Shown here: in pieces, positions 56,110 through 64,000 of the stretch
Position numbering within the stretch: the first letter of the stretch is position 1
How the letters are laid out: each line of letters opens with the position of its first letter
Origin: Aphanomyces cochlioides
Lineage: Eukaryota > Oomycota > Saprolegniomycetes > Saprolegniales > Verrucalvaceae
Length of the DNA stretch: 64,000 bases
Direction of reading: 5' to 3'
NCBI GenBank assembly: GCA_019828595.1
Contig: JAHQRK010000012.1
Location: 1,798,001-1,862,000 of the forward strand
The notes under the pieces: generated by a model
Seen by the model: only the letters and a program-made list of their open reading frames with translations
Databases searched by the model: none
Told to the model about the DNA's origin: nothing
Program-made: the position numbers and the translations under genes

Positions 56110-56272
56110 TTGGCTCTAGTGAAATGAGTGGCCGAGCAACTTGGAAAGCACAAAACACCAAAACACGACCAAAGTATGACTCTCTGTCGTGTTTTAAAAA
56201 ATGATTTTAAAACTCGACGGAAACGATTCTGATTGGCTTCGTTCATTTTTCAAAGTTACTTGGAATTGGCCC

Positions 56273-56784
56273 TCAACATCTCCCAGAGTCCAGGCATGGG
56301 AGCACGGATGGACCTGATGGCCATCACAAGGTCCTCACGTCTTGGGCTCTGACGGCAAGCAGTGCATGGGAACCATTGCAAGCGTGGTTTTGCAGTCTGT
56401 TCATCCTGATATCATGCAAGTCGCACAGCAGGTGGGGTTAAAATGATCTCCTACCAAGCTGACTACAATAGCACTGATACTTGCAGCTGTATCGAGAGAG
56501 GAGGTTGCAGAGCTGGAAGAAGGCCGACAGCACAAGTAGATGAGGCATGGGTACTAGCTGGATCGAGGAATTTTAAAATGTCGTTTCACTAGATCGAGTG
56601 AAAGCATTGAAATCTCCCCAGTCTCTCTGTGAAGTCGTGGAGAAGAAGCGTGAGCTTCTCGGTGCGGACGCTTCGCTGCCATGACGAAAGCAATCCTTCA
56701 CTAGCTTGAGTGCGGTGCCTTGAGTTATTAATACCTGAAACGCACCAAAGTGAAAATAGATTGTAGCATCGGCGGATTGCGGCT
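56273..56784. other. Intergenic region
   Basis: A 512-bp gap between the Harbinger element and the EF-hand gene. No gene or repeat was recognised. It contains the promoter of the EF-hand gene. Confidence 0.5.
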
Positions 56785-58203
56785 ATGACACAGACGAGGA
56801 AGCGGCGGTACGTAGGAAATGCCAATGTGAAGAGGAGGCAGGAGGTCGAAGAGTCCAACACCACACTGCCAAGACGCTTCAACGAGATGAACTTTCTGCC
56901 GAGTCCAGAAAAGCATAAAGCACTGCCTTCCGTCGAGGAAAAGTTTCGTCGACCGACACCACCGACGGCTGCAAAGCCAGTCAAAGAAGCTCTTGTCGAC
57001 CACATGCACGCTCATCAGGTAGACGCAAAGCTCTTTTTCCATGTTCTTAGTCGAGTTTAGCGCGCTACAAAGGCTTACAAACTGGAGCCGTGGTACAAAA
57101 GCGGGGCAGGCTGTGGCTCTGTCGCCAACATGGTGGCTGCAGCGCTCTCTGCTAGCGACAAGAACCAGTCGGGCTACATCTCCTCCGACGACGTGATCTC
57201 AACAATGCAACAATCTAACTTTGGTAAATCATCACTGTCGTAGCTAAAGCACTCATGGCGTCGTAGGCCTCAAAGAGCAAGAAGTTCGTCAGCTCCTCAA
57301 GCATTACGATTCAGCCTTAACGCCCCGTGGATCAGTTCACTATCGTACTTTTGCCAAGTAAAACTATGCTGACTGCTACTGCATTTGATGTCGCTCTAGA
57401 CAATTTGATGAGCCATATGATCGCGAACAGGATAAGATTGAAGATCCATTGATGAGGCAAGAAAGATTCATTACTGCACTTCGTCAGCGCGTTGCTGCGG
57501 CGTCACAAATCCCAGTGCCGAGTGCGATCGGCCGACGACGGCTGAAAAAGAACGATATTAATACGACCAAACTCGAGACGATCGCATCCCCTGACAAGGA
57601 AATGCGACTGCCGCCAGTGCCCACCACCGCTGTCGAGCCCACGAGTCGCTTGGAATTCTCTGTCGAGGATCTAGATTCCAACTTACGCGTTAAGCTGCCG
57701 TCACCCACACGTTACTCCGCCAAGAACGCTTCTGGTGTTATCTCTCAGACCAAGACAACTTTTGTTATTGGGGGAGACATGCGCAACACCCCCAACAGCC
57801 TCAAACGCGCAAAGCTGATGCCTCAGATTATCGATCAACAACACCGGGATGCCACAAGGCAGGCCAAACGACACATCATCGCAGTATAGAACGCCAAATG
57901 TATGCATATCTCAGTCGGAGGATAGGACCATCTCGAACGGATCAACGCTTACGCTGCAGAGTCTAACTATAAAGCCAAAGTCGCCGAGGAGAACCATATC
58001 AAAGCCACTTCAACAAAGCTGCTCAAATACCACCAAGCGTTCTTCGAAGCGGTACTCTACCCGCTTGTCAATATGCCTCATTCTAACTCGATGCGTAGCA
58101 ATCACAGCATGCCGAGAAGGTGCATCAGAAAGGCCTCATTCACTCGGAGGTTGCCAAGTTGAACCACAACGTGAGCCAGGAATCGATGTTTTGTCCTAGA
58201 TAA
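56785..58203 (+). CDS. EF-hand protein, possibly cytoskeletal or flagellar
   Basis: Six exons (56785-57018, 57061-57223, 57267-57357, 57400-57883, 57926-58051, 58099-58203) join in frame to 400 aa; introns are 42-47 bp. The N-terminus is basic (MTQTRKRRYVGNANVKRR). A calcium-binding loop is visible in SASDKNQSGYISSDDVI, followed by a second, degenerate EF-hand (LLKHYDSALTPRGSVHYRTF). The rest is low in known domains and basic, with a Thr/Pro-rich middle and a coiled-coil-like end (DHLERINAYAAESNYKAKVA). EF-hand plus basic-tail proteins of this type occur in flagellar proteomes, and oomycete zoospores are flagellate; a flagellar role is only a guess. Only the first loop has the full set of ligand residues (D, N, S, D). 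Confidence 0.8.
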
Positions 58204-58369
58204 CAAAGGATGATTCTCCATCTCGCATATTTCTCGATACATTAGAAAACATACTACCTGGTGCAGCCCGCGTATTTCCCCAACGAGCTATTTCCTGGCT
58301 GCAATGTCCATCCAAAGAGTCATCGACTTGGCGGCGTCACTTTTCATCAAATTGGTGAAATGGTACATT

Positions 58370-58455
58370 ATCCGGATGGCTGATTCAAGCATACTGTACA
58401 ACAATGCTTATAAATTGTATACTATTAATAGTAAAGAACAAGAGGATATCCGGAT
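58370..58455. promoter_or_regulatory. ATCCGGAT promoter motifs upstream of the NIPA gene
   Basis: ATCCGGAT at 58370-58377 and 58448-58455, 165-250 bp upstream of the start codon at 58620, in the gap after the EF-hand gene. Confidence 0.5.
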
Positions 58456-58619
58456 AATTTTCAGCAGTTATTTCATCCGTTTCATGGGATGAATATAAAT
58501 TCTCACAGGTTTTGGAAAAATAAAATAAATAAAGCTTGATTTTACTATGGAAATCTTCGAATGATAAAAAAATTCTTAAGGACACCTTTTGTTCTCCCAA
58601 CCCTTTGAACAACCCGACG

Positions 58620-60823
58620 ATGCGCGGGGGCATCCTTGAGCTCGTCGTCGTCTATGTGTGGATTACGACAGTCCAGGCGGCGGATCCTCCGGTATGCGGC
58701 AGCTGTGTAAGTATTTCGAAGCCTCTGAGCTTCTGCGGTGACACGCGCAGCCGGTTTCCAGTGTGTCAAATGCGAGGTATGTCCATTGAAACCCAGGACG
58801 CGTTGGCGGAATCTCAGTTTAAACGGTTCAATTCGAGCTCCACGGCTGGATCCACGACTTGTATACAAGCTCTAAAAGAAGTCGCTTGCGCCTATGCATT
58901 CCCAGCGTGTGAACTGGCGCAACTTCGACCGCTGTGCTCAAGCTCTTGTGCGGCCCAGATCCACCATAACTGCACGAGTGCGTTCGAGACGGCGGTCAAG
59001 CCCGTCACGGACAATATATGCGGCACGACTGACGACTCGAAATGCGTGCCGTGGACGTATTCTGGCCCGAATCGTGGCGCATGGGTTGCAGGGTTTACAA
59101 TCTCAGTTGTTTTTTCGTTCCTATCGAGTATTGGCATCAATTTGCAAAAGAAAGCGCTCAAGCAGAACGATTTACACGCGCAAGAAACTGGAACACAACC
59201 CCTATCTCCGTTTCGATTGCCGCTGTGGACATTGGGCTTTTGCTTGATCGTGGCAGGCTCTCTCCTCGACTTTATCGCCTTTGGATTAGCGCCACAGAGT
59301 CTCCTGGCACCGTTAGCCGCGCTCACTCTCGTGTGGAACATGGTACGAGAGCTATCTCAAGAACATGGAGATAAATCTTCGAATTGTAGATGCTCGCGCC
59401 TTGTTTCAACAAGGAACGACTGAGTCGGAAGGATATTTGGGCGACCCTTATTATCTTTCTCGGTGCTACGTTGGCTGTCGTCTTCGCCAACCACAATTCT
59501 CCATCGTACACGCTAGATGACCTCAAGCAACTCTACCGCAATCCATTGACACGTACGTCCTACTACAGCGAAGAGGCTTATGCTCATGCATTGTCCTTGT
59601 AGTTCTCTACTTCTTGATTGTCTTTGTGCTCATTGTGCTTCACTACCTCATTATCAAATGCGTCGAGCATTTGAATTTGTCGTCGCATCGTCATCGCATC
59701 ATCAACTTTGGCGATCCTACAGTCTGGTCGACTGTGCGTCTTGTAGCTTACGCTGGGTATGTCCACGTCCTCTCCATGGCTAGGTTGACGCTGAAATGGT
59801 TAGATTGGGTGGACTCATGGGCGGTCAGTCGGTTTTGTTTGCGAAGTCGACGGTTGAATTGGTCAAGTCGCTTTTTGCCGGCGGTGATTGCTTCTCGCAC
59901 CCCGAGACGTACGCTATCATCGTCGCTCTTGGGGTTTGTTTAGTAGCTCAAATGCATTTCCTCAACGGCGGTCTTGCCAACTACGACGCGCTGTCCGTCG
60001 TACCAATCTACCAGGTAGAATTACCTCCTCTCGAGCTCCATGGTCATCATGTTCTCTGCAGGCGTACTGGATCATCAGTGGTGTCATGGGTGGTGCCGTC
60101 TACTTTCAAGAGATTCGTTCGTTTTCGGAGTTCCAAGCATTTATGTTTGTGTTGGGCATTTTAACTACAATTGGAGGCGTCGCGCTGCTGGCTCAACGCT
60201 CTCTCAATGCCGCGCCACCGCTTCTCAAGAAACGCAAGACGATGGCGACGCGCAATTTGAGTTCATACTGGCACAATCCAAAAGCGCTAGCCAAGGACGC
60301 AACGATGCCGCCGTCGATCGCTGAAGACACTGTCGTCGTTGATGCAATCGAAGCTGGAACTCATGGTGTAAACACAGCTACGCAAGTTGCGAACGATGTC
60401 GAGCGTGAGCCCGTCACGACTCAAGACAGCGACGACGATGCGGATCAAACTGCTTCTGCTTCTCGTACTGGAGCAACCACGTCGACGGAGGAAGAAGAGG
60501 ACGACGATGCCAACAGCATGAACCGCCAAGTTATCGAAAACTCGCTCGACATTTCGCCCATGGGCACATTCTTGATGGGCTATCCCGCGCAGCGCAACTT
60601 GGGCATCTTCCTCCGCCGCGAATCCAGCAACCGCTTGGCGTCGGCTGTCCTCCGTCCGAACCAGACCCGCAGCACCCAAGACGACTTTGAAATTGGACTT
60701 CCCACGACGTCGGACGCGACGCAAGCCGCCGCTTCAGCCTCGACAGACGCCGCGGGAGGCGAAGACAAGAAGAAAGCCAAGCGACGGTCCATCACGTTCG
60801 CAGGCTTTAAATCATCCAAATAG
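58620..60823 (+). CDS. Frizzled-like CRD fused to NIPA-type magnesium transporter
   Basis: Five exons (58620-59342, 59390-59552, 59603-59756, 59804-60014, 60062-60823) join to 670 aa. Signal peptide: MRGGILELVVVYVWITTVQA. The ectodomain (about 20-145) has cysteines placed as in Frizzled-type CRDs: PVCGSC, LSFCGD, CIQALKEVACAYAFPACE, LRPLCSSSCAAQIHHNC. The membrane part is a NIPA transporter (magnesium or other divalent cations; drug/metabolite transporter fold): FTISVVFSFLSSIGINLQKK, LGLAPQSLLAPLAA-type GLAPQSLLAPLAALTLVWN, LGGLMGGQSVLFAKSTVEL, LANYDALSVVPIYQ and GAVYFQEI, about nine helices. A Ser/Asp/Glu-rich cytoplasmic tail of about 190 aa ends in KRRSITFAGFK. NIPA proteins usually lack such an ectodomain. 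It converges on the channel gene, with a 30-bp gap. Confidence 0.85.
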
Positions 60824-60853
60824 AGACACCTAGAGTTTGATTATAATCTAATG

Positions 60854-63482
60854 CTATACTGCGCGATGTCGGCGACGAAAGTCCGCAAAGTGGTCGTCGT
60901 CTCCGTCCCGCTCGTCGAGGAGCTCCGTCAGATGCGCTTGGACAACGTCGAGTGTCTGCTGCATCTTGGTGTTCTGGTGCGCAAGCTGAAGCACCATGCC
61001 TTGGAGCACTTTGATCTGCGTGTCGTCGTGCACAACGTCGACTTCACGACTCGACTGTCGCCCTGATTTGTGTGCTTGGGGATGCAGCGACCGTCGACGC
61101 GTCGGGCTCTTGACGTCTTTCCGAGACGATCGCTGCTGGTTCACACCGAGGAGATTCGTCATTTGATGGCGGAGACTTGACTGCGTGAGCTGCTTTTGCG
61201 TCAGCGCGTGGCCGAGACGAGCGAGCGTCGCTTGGGTCGTCAGCAGTGGCTGAGCGACGAGCTTCTGTACCGCTGTGAGGTTGCGAATGTCCATGCGGCG
61301 CTTCCGTCTCGACGACCCGCCATTCGTTTCCGTCTCGTCGTCGTGGTGGCTCAGCACACCCAAAAGACCGAAGAGAGACGCGATCCCGCGGAGCATTTGG
61401 TGGCCGAGGAGCCACACAATCGAGAGCACGTCTGTGACAACATTGACCTGTTCCCACTCGGTCGAGTCTTTCGCAGTCCAGTACGCGTCCAAGACCATCG
61501 CTACGGAAGATGAGCAAGAGCCGTGGGGATTACCTTACCGATGACGATGTGGAGGATGATGAAGACGGCGACGAGCGTGAAGCAGACAAAGACAAACGCA
61601 GCCATGGCAGGGCTGGATGCCCGCAGCTCCGCGTAGTTGATGTCGCCGACGAGGGAGCGCAAGAGCGACGTGTAGCTCTGTGTGACGGTGCTGAAGCCGT
61701 GCACGGACGAGCCAAAGATCAAGCAGAAGCAGCTCGCGTAGGCGTAGACGAGCAAGCCAAAGACGAAGAGCAAGCTCGTGACAGTCGTCACCGACGCTGT
61801 GATCGTCTGGACGATCAGCGCCACTTGCGGCAGGAAGTCAAAGAGGAGAATGAGGCGAACGTAGCTGAAGAAGCAAATGGCGGCGCCCACGCGGGTGCTC
61901 ACCGTCTGCATGAACGCGTACGGGCGAAACGTCGTCGAGGCCATGCTGTCGGTCGTCGGCAAGTCCAGCGCCGCCGTCGACTGGAGCAGCCACATGATGC
62001 CAAACGAGACGAAGACTCCAAGGCGAGCCCATGCATCGAGACGCAGGTATGCCAGCCAGCCTTCCTTGCGCGTCGCACGGAGGAGCAAGAAGAGGTCGGC
62101 GGCCAAGAAGACGCACACGACAATGAACGAAGCGCTCGTCTTGAAATTGAACGACGTGTCGACGTACGGCGCAAGGGCCGACTCGACAGTGGCGACGACG
62201 CCGCCCGACGGTGGAAACTCAAACGCAAAGCGGAGGACGAGCACGGACGAGAGCATGGCGTTGAGCACGTTGACATCGACAAAGACGGCTCGCGTGAACG
62301 CATCCAAGTACGAGAGCGCCTCGAGCGACGCGAGCACTCGACTCGCTTGCGATGGATCATTCGACGCCACAGCGACTCGATACGCTGGTGCTGGGTACGT
62401 CGTGTCGGTCATGCGGCTGGTGAAGCTCGTGAAGAACATGGACCGCGTCGTCGTGACGGTGGCGTCCGAGTCCCAGACAAAGTTGTAGCCATTGCCAGAG
62501 CCAAACGGCGCTGTACTCTCGACGGACTTGTCGAAGTGCCCCGTGGAAGTTCCGTAGCACCAGAACGTCTACACGAAGCAACGTGACGACAACAAACACG
62601 TCAGCGCCTTCTACTTGGTTGTTGTTGACGCCTTTCGCTGGCAGATTCGACGCCGTGCAGTCGTGGCGAGACACACGGAGCTGGCCGACCGTGACCTGGC
62701 CGAGGACTTGGCCGTACTCGAGCAACGAGTACGTCGGTGTGGGCGAGCTCACGTTGGTGAGCTCGGCAAAGAGAGTGCGGTGGAATGGACCTTGGAGCCA
62801 CCGGTGGACGTGAGCGGGCGTCCGAATGTCGTCAAAGGAGAGCGTGGCGTTGGTGGCAGTGTCGACAAACGGCGAGTGCATAAATAAATCTACAGAAGCC
62901 ACGACGGAATGAGGGGACTGGCACTAGCCTTGCTTACGTTTGATGTTGGTTGTGAACAAGAAGAGCGACGCATGGGAGAACGGCGCTAACATGGCGTCGT
63001 TGAGGAAGAGGAGATAGATAACATAAAAGAAGACTTCACAGAGCCGCCACTGGACGCGACGCTGTCGCTCTCTCTCGCGGACTCGTCGAAGATGGTCTGG
63101 CGTCTACAAGAGTTCACGTCAAGATGGAAACAAGAGGCGACAACGGACCCATTTGCGTTGAATGCGTTGATGGAGCCGTCGTACGCGCCACCTGAAGCAA
63201 CAACGTCAGGCCAAGACCATCCACGGTGGAGCACTGGTACCATTTCGAGATGGAATCGGCGGCGTGTGTCGTCTCCTCGATGAGGAACTCTTTGTTTTGG
63301 CCAAGAACGTCTGGTGCATCCACGACGGCGGTGGTCGGTTGGGCCTCCGCTGCTGGGTTGGGTTGCGCAGCTGGTGGTGGCGACAATCCTTCGTCAGGAT
63401 GAACTTTGAGAAGCTGCTGCTGCGACTGGGACTTGCGTCGTTCAGGAACCATGAGAGCTCGCTCTACAATCGTTCCATGCAC
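60854..63482 (-). CDS. Polycystin-2 (TRPP)-like cation channel
   Basis: Multi-exon minus gene starting MHGTIVERALMVPERRK. A cytosolic N-terminus rich in Pro/Ala leads to the first membrane helix (EVFFYVIYLLFLNDAMLAPF). A long extracellular polycystin-type domain follows (TPAHVHRWLQGPFHRTLF, LGQVTVGQLRVSRHDC). Then come the other helices, with ADLFLLLRATRKEGWLAYLR, AAICFFSYVRLILLFDFLP and the pore region LLVYAYASCFCLIFGSSVHG ... LLRSLVGDINYAEL, and a last helix (FVFVCFTLVAVFIILHIVIA). A 38-bp intron joins VIA to MVLDAYWTAKDS. The tail has a coiled coil (ALTQKQLTQSSLRHQMTNLL, HQNTKMQQTLDVVQAHL). Polycystins are cation channels of membranes and cilia. No EF-hand was seen in the tail. Confidence 0.85.
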
Positions 63483-63611
63483 GCAAAACGAGAAGAATCA
63501 AGCGCCGACTTTTCTCTCTCTTGGTCTAAACGTTCACAAGTCAAGCGGCGAGCAGTTACACCTGTCGGTTTCACAACGACATCAAGTGACTGGACCGCGC
63601 ACGTCAAACAA

Positions 63612-64000
63612 TGGCTAGCGACAAGTCGTCCAAGATATTGCGGCCTCGTGAACGTCCTCCATTGTATTCCAGCAAAGCGCCAATATCAGTGCCATCAAAC
63701 CAGCGCGATGTTCGTTCAAGGACGTCTCCGAAGGCTGTCCATGACGCACAGTCTCCATCACAACTTGGTGCCAAGGAGAGAGCTCCAGCATTGAAAGCTC
63801 GCGCGTCCCACGATCAATTGTTTCGGCAAAGCTTACGCTCTCAAGAGCGAAACAATAAGCTGCAGAAACCTCCTCGCAGCTGTGGTCGCGTCAGACAAAG
63901 CGGTGTACTGTCTGTTGCACCCTCCAAGGAGGTCGGGCAGCCATTCTCTCATCGGTTTGAATTTCCATTGCCACTAGGAGATGAACGCAGGATGGGAAAA
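63612..64000 (+). CDS. Hypothetical basic protein, 5' part (cut by window edge)
   Basis: From ATG at 63612 (MASDKSSKILRPRERPP) the frame stays open for 129 codons to the end of the window. It is basic and Ser/Pro/Gln-rich (ISVPSNQRDVRSRTSPK, FRQSLRSQERNNKLQKPP) and has no recognised domain. It is divergent from the channel gene, with 129 bp between start codons. Confidence 0.55.

Larger units (their letters stand above)
53731..56272. mobile_element. PIF/Harbinger transposon, apparently intact
   Basis: About 2.54 kb. Terminal inverted repeats: GGGCCAATTCCAAGTA at 53731-53746 and its complement TACTTGGAATTGGCCC at 56257-56272, perfect over 16 bases. The three flanking bases are TTA on the left and TCA on the right, close to the TWA target duplication of this superfamily. 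Inside are two convergent genes, the accessory Myb-like protein (plus) and the transposase (minus), the standard layout. Both frames are open. Confidence 0.88.

Noticed and set aside
61510..62586. Plus-strand open frame of 358 codons, very rich in Arg, Glu and Asp
   Set aside because: It is antisense to the polycystin-like channel exon, whose membrane helices and exon joins are clear; the odd composition is a shadow of that gene.

Overview
The window looks like nuclear DNA of an oomycete, most like the Saprolegniales (Aphanomyces/Achlya/Saprolegnia group). Genes are dense and lie on both strands. Coding regions are broken by very short GT-AG introns, mostly 33-55 bp, and joining across them restores one reading frame again and again. 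The gene set also fits: an elicitin-like protein, an RWP-RK factor, an LRR receptor with a TKL-type kinase domain, PH/START/oxysterol-binding proteins, and PIF/Harbinger and mariner transposons. No bacterial operons, RBSs, CRISPR arrays, rRNA or tRNA genes were found. All exon joins come from reading splice sites and frames by eye.

Layout. 1-6.4 kb: a C2-domain protein (cut by the window edge), a secreted L-type lectin, an elicitin-like membrane protein, a zf-UBP ubiquitin protease and a C2-like/helical protein. 6.4-9.0 kb: no convincing gene, perhaps decayed coding sequence. 9.0-19.1 kb: RWP-RK factor, importin-alpha-like ARM protein, eIF3d, a LARP7-like La protein and a TRAPPC12-like TPR protein. 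19.9-24.2 kb: a cluster of small single-pass membrane proteins, two of which share a cysteine pattern centred on CPPC, with a 65-bp tandem repeat between them. 24.5-29.5 kb: a transposon graveyard in which a mariner and a short mariner relative lie among the parts of a decayed PIF/Harbinger element. 30-36 kb: two tandem PH-START-ORD lipid-transfer proteins. 36-48.8 kb: an LRR protein, a Ser-rich repeat protein, an ARM-repeat protein, a golgin with a GRAB-like domain, a small Ser/Pro-rich protein and an LRR receptor pseudokinase. 48.9-53.7 kb: no gene; strong palindromes, inverted copies and a large imperfect fold-back. 53.7-56.3 kb: an apparently intact PIF/Harbinger transposon. 56.8-64 kb: an EF-hand protein, a Frizzled-like CRD fused to a NIPA magnesium transporter, a polycystin-2-like channel and the start of one more gene.

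How it fits together. Most host genes are housekeeping (ubiquitin removal, nuclear import, translation initiation, RNA binding, vesicle tethering, Golgi structure, lipid transfer) or face the outside (lectin, elicitin-like, CPPC proteins, LRR receptor, ion channel/transporter). Neighbouring genes are often convergent with only a few bases between stops, or divergent from a short shared promoter. Five promoters carry the palindrome ATCCGGAT, usually twice, which suggests a common regulator. The most unusual items are the PH-START-ORD pair (START split by a hydrophobic insert, lipid-headgroup histidines lost in copy 2), the CRD-NIPA fusion, the CPPC family and the shared ATCCGGAT motif.
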